Source of the DNA: Agapanthus africanus
Lineage: Eukaryota; Streptophyta; Magnoliopsida; Asparagales; Amaryllidaceae
DNA length: 64,000 bases
Reading direction: 5' to 3'
Assembly: GCA_030015575.1 (NCBI GenBank)
Contig: CM057338.1
Coordinates: 132,829,546 to 132,893,545 of the forward strand
Shown: in pieces, positions 11,599-22,641 of the stretch
How positions within the stretch are numbered: the stretch's first letter is position 1
Layout of the letters: every line of letters starts with the position of its first letter
Notes under the pieces: model-generated
Database searches by the model: none
Told to the model about the DNA's origin: nothing
Seen by the model: only the letters and a program-made list of their open reading frames with translations
Translations under genes and position numbers: made by a program

Positions 11599-14430
11599 TG
11601 TTCACTGCCGAAAGACCAGACCGAGACGTTGGGACGTTTGGCCTGAATTTTTGGGTCAGATACTATTTGGATTTATCCGTCCACCTCTCCGAAGATACCA
11701 AGTTGATTTATGGCACCGTATATCGGAAGTTTGAACAGATGCGACCGTTGTAGCAGACAGATTCCCTCTCATTTTATGAGGGGTTTTTTTTATTGTGGGG
11801 ACGCTCTTCCCTGCAGGAGCAAACCCCTGTAGTTAATTACGTTACCGCATTGCGATTACCACTTTCTCCTGCTCCGAAAGTTCACTTCGTGTCGTATGTG
11901 TTTTTGTTTGTTTTGGTTGCCCGTGGATTATATATGAAGACTGGTTTATGTCGTCGCCCGTAGGGCGCGGATTAGTCCAAATTCATATATCTTAGATTTG
12001 GGTTTAGATTTATTTAAGGACCGTTGATCTGGTTTGAGATTAAGATCAACTTAAACATATGAGCATTTGGGCTTAATTTGTTCTTGGTAAGGATGCGTTA
12101 GTTTAATTTGAGACTAAGATCAACTAAGCAAAATTTCAAGGATCATTTTTATTTAAGATCCAGCAAAAGAGCATTTGGGCCCAGATGCAAGAAAATCTCA
12201 GAGACTTAGCCAATTTGGGCTAAGTCTACTTAGTTTTTTTTTAATTCAAGAGTGCTAAGCACTTATTTGGGCTCTATTTGTTTAGCCCTTTTTCTTTTCA
12301 TGTAAATATTCTAAGCACTTATTTGAGCTTTGATGCTCACATGTATGTCATGTGAAGCATCATGGGCGCTGCCCAATAAATGTTGAGCACTCTTAGTCAT
12401 TTTGACTAAATGTGAAGTGCTAAGCACTTTTTATGGCGTCCACGTGAGGTGCACGTACGGCGCTGGGCGCTGCCCAATCAGTGCTAAGCACTCAGCCATT
12501 TTGACTGTATATGAAGTGCTAAGCACTTTTTGTATGGCGTCCACGTGAGGAGCACGTGCGGCACTGGGCGCTGCCCAATCAGTGCTAAGCACTTAACTGT
12601 CTTCGGCTGCATAGGGAGTGTTGAGCACTTTTATTCAGCGCCCACGTGTGTCTCACGTGAGATGCTGGCCTTCTGTTTTGGGCGTCTACGTGTTTTTCAC
12701 GTGAGGCGTTAGGCGCTATTAAATGGGGGTGCCTACGTGAGGAGCACATGAGGTGCTAGTCTTTTTTCCTTCCTTTTTTTTATTTTTATTTTAGAGATTA
12801 AATCTCTATTAATGGCATTTTGACCATTAATGATCACCAAGATCTTCGTTTTTTGAAGATCTGGGCTCAGGTTTTTTCATTAAGAACTAAGTTCTTTTAT
12901 AGGTTATTTTTTCTTTTGTTTTTCTTTTGGACCTAATTCTTTTCTGAATCTTCGATTCTCAAGAATATGGTCCTCCCGATAAGAATTAAATTCTCAACTT
13001 GTGAGAGAATTGTGTTGTGGATCTCTGATCCAGAGAAAGAACTAAGTTCTTGTGAACGGTTAAACCCTTATATAGGTAAAAAGAGATATTTTGATCTCTG
13101 TGTTTTCTTTACCTAGGGTTTTTGAAGAGGAGAGTCTTCTTCTTTGAGAATTAAATTCTCTATCATGTTCTTTCAAGAGCTCACTGATTTTTTTTGCAGA
13201 AGCTTATCGTGGGTTCTTTCTTTCTTTCTTTTTATCAAGTCATCCTCTTTGATTAATCTCTTTGCTCATATTTATAAGAGAAGAGAAGAAATCAATTGGT
13301 TGAGAAAATCACTCATTGAGAGATCATGATTGATCAATCAAAAATGATCTTTTAGATCAATTGGTGTATTCGCCGTTGGATTTTTAATCCAAAGGCTTTC
13401 TGTTTAACAGAGAAGATTTCTTGTTTGTTAACAAGATTAGAAAATATTTTCCTGAGATAGAATTTTATTCTATCATATGAATATTTTGTTAGTTTAACAA
13501 GATTAGAATTTTATTCTATCATATGAACTTCTTGATAGTTTTAACAAGATCAGGAAGATATTTTCCTAATATAGAATTTTATTCTATCACAAGATTAGGA
13601 AGATATTTGCCTAATATAGAATTTTATTCTATCTAATAGAGAAGATCATTTTTATTTGTTTATCAAGATTGGGAAATATTTTTCTAAGATAGAATTTTAT
13701 TCTATCATATGAATATCTTGTTAGTTTAACAAAATTAGGAAATATTTTCTTAACCATAGAATTTAATTATGTTTAACAGAGAAGATCTCTCTTATAAAAT
13801 TTAATTTTATCAGATGGTTTAATTGGTGATATTTTTATCACGGTTGGATTTTAAATCCAAGATTCTCTATTAGAGAAGATCTTTTCATATCAAAAGGAAA
13901 ATATTTCCCAAATAGAATTTATCATATAATTTATTATCATCATTAGATCTTTGATCCAACGGCTCTATTTAACAGAGAATATCTCAGTTTTCAGGAAAGT
14001 ATCCCCATGTAAAATTTAATTCTACTTGCTTTTATTTTGGGCGCCGACGCTCACATGTTGTGCACGTGGGCGCCACTTAAGAATTTAATTCTTATTTATG
14101 ATAGGCGCTCATGTGCTTTGCACATTGGCACCCACGTGAGGAGCACGTCCGACGCCACCATAGGATTAATCCTACAAGATTAGCGCTGGTGCCCTCGTGT
14201 GGGGAACGTGAGGCGCTGCCTCAACAAAATTTTAACAGAGCTTAGCTGTTTTATTATGTTTAAATATTAGGGGAACAGGCGCTCCTGTGCTTTGCACATT
14301 GGCACCCACGTGAACTTCACGTGCGGTGCTCTCTAAGGTGATAGTTACATGCTTTGATGTGGGTGCATGTATTTAACACGTGGAGCTTTCCCTTTATTTT
14401 TATAAGGGAACAGCAAGCTATGAGCCAACA
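11599..14430 (-). mobile_element. Family A LTR (copy A3), minus orientation
   Basis: It begins TGTTCACTGCC next to the primer site. The right end is uncertain (CA at 14430 or 14453). It contains the family A block of hairpins near 11760-11880, a TATA-like CCTATATAAGG on the minus strand near 13065-13075, and about 2 kb of dense mini-palindromes: AAGTGC-TAA-GCACTT types near 12240-12600, CACGTG-containing tiles near 12430-12750, and TAGAAT-TTT-ATTCTA (13458-13472). No gene. It is diverged from the other A LTRs in the tiled part but has the same architecture. Confidence 0.75.
13435..13770. repeat. AT-rich imperfect tandem repeat in A3 LTR
   Basis: Units of roughly 55-65 bp combine AAGATTAGGAAATATTTTCC with the palindrome TAGAATTTTATTCTATCATA. 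About five copies occur with indels. Each copy contains self-complementary words. Confidence 0.7.
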
Positions 14431-14454
14431 AATTTTGGCGGGAATAGTAGTCAA

Positions 14455-14620
14455 GGAAAGATCCTACGGGTTTTATCAACATGTATTAACGATACGTAAT
14501 AACAAGTAAAACATATACACGTGTTAATATAAAGGGAAACCAGATAGCATACTATCATATTAAGCAAGATTGTCCTATACATACGTATGTGTAAGAATCC
14601 ACTATAATAATAGCTTTTAG
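14455..14620 (-). repeat. Fragment of dispersed repeat E
   Basis: It aligns with 10672-10833 (shared CCAGATAGCATACTATCAT and flanking words). It is wedged between the A3 LTR and a C-family LTR. Confidence 0.6.
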
Positions 14621-14623
14621 GGC

Positions 14624-16178
14624 TGTAGGGTGTTTTTCATCACCCCATTGTGATGGGAATACACGTCGCTTGTCAGGCGTATATAAATTCCCCCTGCCTA
14701 GGGTAGGCTGGGGTTTATTGATTGTGGGGATTTGAATCTCCGGCAGCCGCGGACTAAGCAGCCGTTAATTACCCCTCGCTTTTTGAGCGAGGGAACCTCC
14801 GATTGACGGGTAAAACTGATCTTGCGAACTCAATGTGCAGTGTGTATTATGTTTTGAAGGACGTATCGGGGGCCTCACAGAGTTTACGAGGGTCCATGTG
14901 CAGAGTAACGGGGGACGTGTTTTGAGTGTGCAACGTGAGGGAAATAGGGGAGTGGGGAGCGTCCTAAGGACGCGTGAGCGGCACGGGTCACGTGAACGGC
15001 GCGTAGGCACTGGGCACCCGCGGTTCACGTGCATGGCACATGGGCACTGGGAACCAGCGGGCCATGTTCCCTGCACGCGGGTGCTAAGCGCCAGCGATTC
15101 ACATGCTTGGCGCATAGGCGTTGGGCGCCAGTGGGTCACGTGCCCTGCACGAGGACGCTGGACGCCAGTAGGTCACGTGCATGGTGCATAGGTGTTAGGA
15201 GCCAACGGATCATGCGCCTTGCACGTGGGCACTAGGCATCCTTGGAAAAAAGGGGCTTAGCCTCTGAACTAGGAGTTGAACTCCCGAGTGACTTTTGGAG
15301 TTAAACTACTACAAAAAGTGATTATTTTGTAGAGTTAAACTCCTAAAATATCTGGTTTTTGGGTTCAACTCTTTCAAGAATTTGGATCTCGGAGTTAAGC
15401 TTCTCAGAGATTGGTTTGGAGTTAAACTCATAAAGAAAAGATTCTTATTGGGAATTAAACTCTCAAGAGATTTTCGGAGAAGATGAAAAGAGACCCCTTT
15501 CTTCTCCCTTAAGCTCTCGATCTTCTTTTGAGCCTTGGATCTTTCCAAAACGGGATTTTTGGAGATGTGTCTCCTTCTTCCTTCTCTCTATTGACTGGAT
15601 CTTGGAGAAAAGGGAGTGAGACTTAAAAAATCTCCTCTTTCAGAGATTTGATGGGAGATCCGAGCTCCCCTTCAAAGGTTTTATGGTGAAAAACTATTTC
15701 TTTTTGGAAAAAGAAGAGTTAAACTCATGATTTAATTAAAGAAAAAAGAAAAAGGTTTAGAACCTTGAAGAGGAAGAAGAAGGCACAGAACCCTAATATT
15801 TTTTAGGGGAATGAATTATTATTTCTTATTTCATCATCATGTCGCCTTATATAAGCTTACAAGTTTACACATAGCTCCTTAGGCTTTAAAAAATGGAATT
15901 TTTTCCATCCCATGCCTCATGTGCTTACTTCTTTTTGTACATGAGCTATGGGCTTCACAAAAATTTAGCTTTTTGCCCATTTATTTTACATTAATGCATG
16001 AAAATTACATTAAACTTATTTATTACATAATTTTCTTCTTGGCATGGGGGAGGCCGGCCTCTTCATGTTCGGGTCTGACTTGGGCATGGGCCTACTATAC
16101 CGGGGCTTGGTCCCACTTGATTTGGAGTTGACTTTGATTTTGACTTGGACAACCAGGGTGTAATTTTTTACTCTAACA
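14624..16178 (-). mobile_element. Family C LTR, 3' LTR of C2
   Basis: It begins TGTAGGGTG and ends CTCTAACA, 1555 bp. It matches 38853-40350 across its length and 21991-22641 over the first 650 bp. Parts: a conserved hairpin block (GCCTA-GGG-TAGGC at 14696-14708), a GC-rich block of CACGTG/GGGCGC words (14930-15240), a run of GGAGTT-A-AACTCC-like palindromes (15265-15460), a TATA-like motif TATATAAG on the minus strand near 15846, and the terminus GTGTAATTTTTTAC. No primer site lies to its left, so it is a 3' LTR on the minus strand. Confidence 0.8.
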
Positions 16179-16767
16179 AAGTGCCCTTCATCAATAAATG
16201 CACACCACGTATATGGGTTGTGTGCATGAAACCGATGGAACTTGTTCCGTGTGAAATTTGATTTTGAGGTGGAGCATCATTCCGAGGTGCAGAGCATAAT
16301 TCCAAGATCGGAGCATCATTCTGAGAAGTGGAGCATAAATCCGAGATCGGATCATCATTCCGAAGAGCGGAGCATAATTCCAGGGAAATGATATATTCAG
16401 AGACGAAGTATAGTTTCGACGCAGGGTTCCGGGACGAAGCATAATTTCAACATGGGACCGGTGCATCATGGGACGAAGTTTAATTCTAGCGCTGGGCAGA
16501 CATTCTGAACGAAACATAACTCCGATACAGAGGTTGATTCTCAGGCGAAGCATAATTCCGACATGGAAAGCGGATACTCCGAGGCGAAGCATAAATCTGA
16601 TACGAGGCACATTCTGAGATGAAACATGATTCCGATACAGAGGTTGTTGGTTGACTTAATACCAAGGCAGAGCATAATTCCGACAGGAAAGGCAGATACT
16701 CCGAAACGAAGCATGATTTCGACATGGGGTACCTTCTGAGACGAAACATGATTCCAACGCAGAAATT
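16179..16767 (-). repeat. C-family 3' internal repeats (decayed)
   Basis: GATTCCGA- and GAGCATAAT-rich imperfect repeats. They match the 218-bp array at 40361-41020 in sequence and in position, immediately internal to a C LTR. Long minus-strand open frames here (for example 16191-16610) are repeat shadows. Confidence 0.75.
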
Positions 16768-17206
16768 TATAGGGTGTTTTCATCACCCCATTGAGATGGA
16801 AATACACGCCGCTTGTTAGGCGTAGTACAGACTCCCCCTGCCTAAGGTAGGTCGGGGTTTATTGATTGTGGGGATCCAAATCCCCGGCAGCCGCGGACTA
16901 AGCTGCGTTAACTACCCCTCTCCTTTGAAGCGAAAGAACCTCCGATTAACGGGTCAACTAGTCATGCGAACTCAATGTATGGTGCTTGTGTGTATGTTTT
17001 TGGACATATTGATTGCCCCGCAGAGTTTATGGGGGCCCCTTTCCCCGGATAGCGGGCTGAGGGTCAATGGGGCTAGTAGTCCCTTTGTAGGGTGCGGGGC
17101 AGCGCCCTGTTAGAAAAAAAATTTCTAACGGGGAAGGTATTTTTAGTGTGGATTGTATGGGAAAAGTAGGATAAGAAGCGTCCTAAGGACACGTGCGTGG
17201 CAAGTG
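16768..17206 (-). mobile_element. Partial C LTR inside C2
   Basis: It runs from the LTR end (TATAGGGTGTTTTC) to the GC-rich block, then breaks off in the middle of the LTR, where it meets gag at about 17206. The primer site expected to its left is absent; 3' repeats are there instead. This is a rearrangement product inside C2. Confidence 0.75.
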
Positions 17207-18689
17207 GGAAATGGGCGATGTGCTGATTCACATTTCCCGTCCTATCAAATCTTCTGAATTTGGGGATGACATAACCGCTAGGAAACCCTACCAGATCATA
17301 CCGAGCAGGATATGGTCTCCCACTACTGCTGACATCTTTTTGCGCTTCGGCTTCGGATGCCAATATTTTGACTTTGTTGGTGACCAAATCCATGATTTGA
17401 TCTTATGTTAGCGGGATGCTGTCATCGGTAGTCAAGACATTTCCCGAGATAGGATGCGGCCGACTTTCATGCGGCTCGCCCACTTTTGGATGAAGGAATA
17501 AGCGTCGGCTGCCTCGGGACACCATTTCTTGGTTCATGAGCAGATCCCTGCACTTGATTGGGACGCTGAGAGGCAACTTAGGCCTTGAGCTGTAAGACAA
17601 CGTTTGTCAAGTTTGAGTAGAGCTTGTCCATCTCCTTGTCTTTGTTTCTGAGCTGCTTTTGGAGCTCTTTTAGAAGTTGCTTCTTTGCGGTCTTGGGACG
17701 GAAGATTGGCTCCTCTTCACTTTTCGAGCCTGACTCCTGATGAACCGAGAGATCTTTCTACTTATCAGCCTCACTGGAAGGGTTTTCATTATCTTTTAGA
17801 GGATATTGGTCTTAGGAAGTGGCAGCCACATTCATACCAGATTGGATTTGAGATATGATGGCCCCTTCCTTGCTTTTGCTGCGCGTTCTCACCATGTAGA
17901 TGGTGTGGACCACATATCTAGCCATCTCTTTTTCTTTAGTGGCAGATTTTTCGGACAGTCTTCGTGGGCCTTCTTCTTCTGGAAAGGACATGTGGCTGAA
18001 GATGGTTGGTCCGACTGGGTCCTTGGTGGCGCTGTCTGGATTGCAGATTTCTTGAATCTTGAGGACATGGCATTCTTCTGGACCAATTTTAGTGATTCAA
18101 AAGAGTTAGCGAGCTTTACAGCCGATTAAGCTGTTGTTGCGGGGTAACCCTGTTCTTAGAACCTCATGAAGTTTAGCCTAACAAGAGCCATGACCTTTTT
18201 GTTGGCTCTGTATCTGAGCCTTTTCTGTCTTAGCTTCTCGATTTTGAGGGCATGACGGGCATCCGTCATCCAGGAAGCCATCGTGAGTCGATTGACGGAG
18301 AGCTTAGAGAAGATATCCGATTGAGCAGTTGTCAGGGGCACCACTGGAGCTTGCCCGAGATGCCTTAGTGCTTTGTTGGTGTTGATGGCTTTGCCCCCAG
18401 CTGGAGCAACGGAGAGCCGTTCGGAAACGGATTTGTGCTTGGGCTTAGGTGCCTTCGCGACCATGACATTTGGCCTTTTCCCTTTTGAGGCCGGTTTATC
18501 CATCACCAGGGCTTGAGGAGCAAGGACGACGTTAGCAGGCACGAACAGAATAGAGCCAAATGGTAGCAGCGGCTCCTCCCACTATCGCTGGAGACTGGCC
18601 GGGAGGATCGTCCTGATGTCTATCTTCATCGTGTAGCAGATGTGAGTTGAGTTGAGAGCTGAGCTTGTCCTTAGAGATATTTTGTTGCG
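17207..18689 (-). pseudogene. gag of C2, truncated and frameshifted
   Basis: Read on the minus strand, the start region (…SLRTSSALNS, with the start codon changed to ATA beside 18680) is followed by ISERL- and IFSKLSVNRL-like blocks at 18156-18542, a middle acidic segment, and the beginning of the Retrotrans_gag domain (RPYPARYDLVGFPSGYVIPKF) at about 17330-17250. It stops at NQHIAHF, where LTR sequence begins. The C1 copy at 36755-38695 continues normally from the same point. Several frameshifts are present. At the N-terminal side it is interrupted by the B3 LTR. Dead copy. Confidence 0.8.
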
Positions 18690-18800
18690 TGTAACGACCC
18701 TGAATTTTCTGTACAAAATTTTTCTTCTTAAAATACATAAAGGAGTTTGCAAGCCTGAGCACAATTTAAAAGTTATTCTTGTTTAAGAACAGCAAGAAAG

Positions 18801-18871
18801 CACTTGTAGCTCATTGGTAAAGCCTCTACACTGCTGCGACGTAGCCCCTGTGTTCGAATCCCATCAGCCAC
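18801..18871 (+). repeat. tRNA-like segment in B3 LTR
   Basis: TAGCTCATTGG (18807-18817) fits an A box and GTTCGAATC (18852-18860) a B box, 45 bp apart as in a tRNA gene. It lies about 110 bp into the LTR. The acceptor and anticodon stems do not pair well, so it is not called a tRNA gene. Confidence 0.6.
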
Positions 18872-19242
18872 ATATTATTTTTCTGAATTTTTCTTTTAAA
18901 TTTTTAGAAGCCCAAAAGTTTACACGTGCAATACACGTAAAAATGAAAAGACAGAAAAAATAAACATGTGTAAAATAATATTTATACAGAGAGGGACACG
19001 TGCACACAATCCACCGTCCCCTGCCCCTAATTCGACCAGTGAGATCGGCCTTATAGCCGGCGGCGATGGGTCTCCCATAGGGAAAAGTGCCCGTGCTTTG
19101 CACACAACACTCTTTGGCATACCCCACTACCCTTGTTCTGTTTGTTTTCTCTGTAATTTAACAGAGAATTAAAATTCATCTTTAATCTCATTTTTAATAT
19201 TTTTTAATTCAATTTTTCAATTCCAAAACCTTAATTTCATCC

Positions 19243-19250
19243 TATAAATA
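19243..19250 (+). promoter_or_regulatory. TATA box of B3 LTR
   Basis: CCTATAAATACAACC sits about 555 bp into the LTR. Equivalent reverse motifs are at 9137-9144 and 48788-48795, in the same LTR position. The start site would be about 30 bp downstream. Confidence 0.6.
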
Positions 19251-21966
19251 CAACCTCATACCCTAGCCCCTCCTCATTCTGAAATCTCTAGTCAAAATTA
19301 TCAAAAATTCTCAAGTCCAAGAAGAGTACAAGTGGAGTTAGCCCAAGATCAAATTCCGGCAAGGATTAGAGGCGATTCCGGCAACCCCTCGACGTCACGA
19401 AGGATACGACATCTTCCTCTATCTCTCCTCTCTCTTCTTAGCTTGTAAGTTCCTTCTATTTCCTTCCTCTCTTCGCTAAATTATCTTTTCAAAACAAAGC
19501 CTCGGTAAGTGGAGTTATTACCGATGTAAATTTTCTAAACTCTATAATCTCACTTTTCATTTACATATTGTTCAACAAACCTTTACACAATATTTGTAAC
19601 ACTATTATAAAGGTTTAGAAACAACTTTCACTCTAAAACTCCATGTTAATTAACTTTAATTAAGCTTTTACTTTTAAATATCATGAATTTATATACGTTA
19701 TCTTTTAAACTCTTTGCTTAGCATACCTCTAGAAAACTTCACGAGGTAATGACTTACCTCTCACATACATACATATTGACATAGCACGATTCTCTTGAGA
19801 CATAACTTTTATGGTAAAATATGACTTTTCATCAAAATACCTTGAAATATAAAAAACTCGGTTTTCTTTTAAATAGTATTATTAAACTCTTTGCGATTAT
19901 GCCTCTACAACCCATTTTGGAGAACACGCTATTGGATGGTGCGGATTATCGCACATCCTCGGGCTAGTAGAGTGAGATGCAGACCTCTTCACGGAGCATA
20001 CGATCTCGAAAGAATTTTAATCGATTTTTTTAAGAAAAACGTGATTTTCTACTTAATAAATAAAATTAATTTTTAATAATTATTTAAATATTATCAAACC
20101 ATATATCTTTAATATATAATAAAATTCAATGTTTTCTAGAAAATAAAATAATGACAAGTTTCATTAAAATACCATCAAGTATCAATACAAGACAAGTTAC
20201 ACTAAAGTACAATGAACTATTCAAGCTAAGTTAATGTTCACTAATATAACTCACTCTTTAAAATTCACATCCATGGAAATCCTAAAGAACATAAATAATT
20301 ACTCAAGGTTTATTTTGAAAGTATATAAAATATTTTTCATAAAACCCCCTCGAGATATATAAAATTACATTAAGGACCTTAGTAAATATAGGTTTAAACG
20401 GGACCAATTCTCTTGAGCCTCAGGGAGCCGGAGAAAGTGGGTGCTTGCCTATTTAAGGTAGAAAACTAAAATGGGGTTATCAATAGTAATTATCTTGGAA
20501 AAAGACATAAATCCTGCCGTCCATGTGCAGCAGTTACCGATAACACCCAAATCTAATTTAAGATTCAAATCTGTTAAGTGTCTGAATCAATCTGAATCCA
20601 ATCCAAACATGAATCCAATCATAATTCCAATTCAACCTGAATCCAATTCAACATGAATCCAATATATCCAACATGTATACTTGAACCTGAATCTGAATAA
20701 CAAAACAAGATCAATATGCAAACATGACTTGACCTGCCCGAACCATGGCTATATCTTGACTTGATTACATACCTAGTGGGTGTAAACTATTTGTGAAGTG
20801 TGATTCTAGATTAAGAAAGCAAGCCCTTTCATTTTGCAGGATCCGCTTCGACCATCCAGTCTAGGACATCGAAGCTCTTCACGCTTTGTGTGAGGTTCAT
20901 TCCTTGTAGACCAAATTTCTTGTTTTGTTTGGGAAAATCCATAATTTCGGAATGCTCAGCACGTATTTTCTCTCGTAGAGACACTTAAAATAGGTAATCG
21001 ATGTCTTAAGAGGGGCGGTGATTTGACCAGAACTTTTTGAGGGAAAGTTCCTGTTCCGTCGGGAAGCGTAACTGGTTTCCGTGTGATACATCCTGAAACC
21101 GTTTACATGAACAACTTGTACCCATGGTCTCGGCAAGTCTGATAACTACAATCTATATAATATAAATTACGGGGTTTAACGGGGTAGACTGGTACGGAAT
21201 GTATTAAAAGTGGCATGATGATGGACACTAAAAGACGTAGATAAACATCCATTGCTGTTGTTCCGTGGGTATTGACAAGACCTTATACTACGGGTTACCA
21301 TAGTTCACAGGGAAAGTTGGACTCCTCTCGTATACACTGATACCTTCTGTACCAAATTATAAACAACTACGTTAGTATAGCAAACATATACCTGTTTATA
21401 TTACCAGTTCTCTCCTCTTTACTTGTTCTATTCTATCTTATTTTTGGGACTTAACGAGCGCTAGTTCGCTAACGACATTCCTGCTTCTTTCTTTCTTTGG
21501 AATGTTCGTCAGAAAGACCCGACCCTCAGGAGACCGAGCCCAGCTAGGAGTACTTGGAGCAGATCATCGAGCAGCACGACTTCTAGCTTTCACTTGTACT
21601 TATTTCAGTTTGTATGCCATTGTTTAGGCATTGCTTTCCATTATTGTATTTTCCTTTTCAAAAGCAGTTGTAATGTAAATATGAATGTTAATAAAAGTTG
21701 ATGTTGTTATTACATCTCTTTTCATTCTTGTGCTTTTATTTATATTGCTTATTTACGCTTAACGTGTTTACTTCTGAGTAAATACGTCACGGCCCGTCAT
21801 GTTTACTTCTCCGTACATTGGGAAGCGGGGTGTGACATTGCATCCGAAGATTGCAACTGGAAAACGTTAACCTGCACAAAGAAGCGTGATTTTAGTACAG
21901 GCAATCGATATATATGTTGATTGAGTTCGTATGAATGTTTAACCTGAAATATGGGAGGAAAGAAAT

Positions 21967-21985
21967 GGTCCCACCGGGCGTGCCA
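21967..21985 (-). promoter_or_regulatory. Primer-binding site of C2
   Basis: The minus strand reads TGGCACGCCCGGTGGGACC, five bases from the LTR at 21991. Intact, unlike the C1 site. Confidence 0.85.
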
Positions 21986-21990
21986 GAATC

Positions 21991-22641
21991 TGTAGGGTGT
22001 TTTTCGTCACCCCATTGAGATGGGTATACGCGCCGCTTCCCAGGAGTACTACAGACTCCCCCTGCCTAAGGTAGGCCGGGGTTTATTGATTGTGGGGATC
22101 CGAATCTCCAGCAGCCGCGGACTAAGCTGTCGTTAATTACCCTTCGCCTTTGAAGTGAAGGAACCTTCGATTGACGGATCAACTAGTCATGCGAACTCAA
22201 TATGCGGTGCTTGTGTGTATGTTTTTGGACGTATCCGGGGCCCCGCAGAGTTTACGGGGGTCCCGCTACCCTGATAGCGGGATAGGGGTCAAGAGGGCTA
22301 GCAGCTCCCTTGAAGGGTGAGGGGCAGCGCCCCGTTAGAATTTTTTTTCCTAACGAGGAAGGTATTTTTAGTGTAGAGTGTATGGTAAAAGAGGGGTGAA
22401 AAGCGTCCTAAGGACGCATGCATGGCGCGTGAGCGCTGGACGCTTGTAGGCCACATGAGAGGAGTGTGGGCTTGGGCGCCAGCGCCTCACGCGCCTGGCA
22501 AGTGGGCGCTGGGTGCTCGCAGGCCACGTGAGAGGCGCTGGGTGCCCATGGGCCACGTGAGAGGCGCGTGGGTCCGGCGCTAGCCCCTCACGCCCCCGAC
22601 ACGTGGGCGCTGGGCGTCAGTGGGCCACATGAGAAGCGCTT
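21991..22641 (-). mobile_element. C LTR remnant, 5' LTR of C2
   Basis: The first 650 bp next to the primer site match the other C LTRs, including GCCTA-AGG-TAGGC (22064-22076) and the GC-rich block. It is cut at 22642 by the LTR of element D; the remaining ~900 bp are not found on the other side of D. Confidence 0.8.

Larger units (their letters stand above)
18690..21838 (+). mobile_element. Solo LTR of family B (B3) in the C2 gag start
   Basis: TGTAACGACCC...GGGGTGTGACA, 3149 bp. Flanks are TTGCG (18685-18689) and TTGCA (21839-21843), a 4/5 target duplication. The empty site survives in C1 at about 38700 (TTTTGTTGCGTCAGAAGATTGCAG). Orientation is plus, from the TATA box. No internal region is present, so this is a solo LTR formed by LTR-LTR recombination. 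No coding sequence inside. Confidence 0.9.

Noticed and set aside
14765..15191. Open frames of 118-124 codons on both strands
   Set aside because: They lie in the conserved LTR block and GC-rich part of a C LTR and are not shared between the C LTR copies.
18801..18871. True tRNA gene
   Set aside because: A and B boxes are present but acceptor and anticodon stems do not pair and it occurs at the same place in three LTRs.
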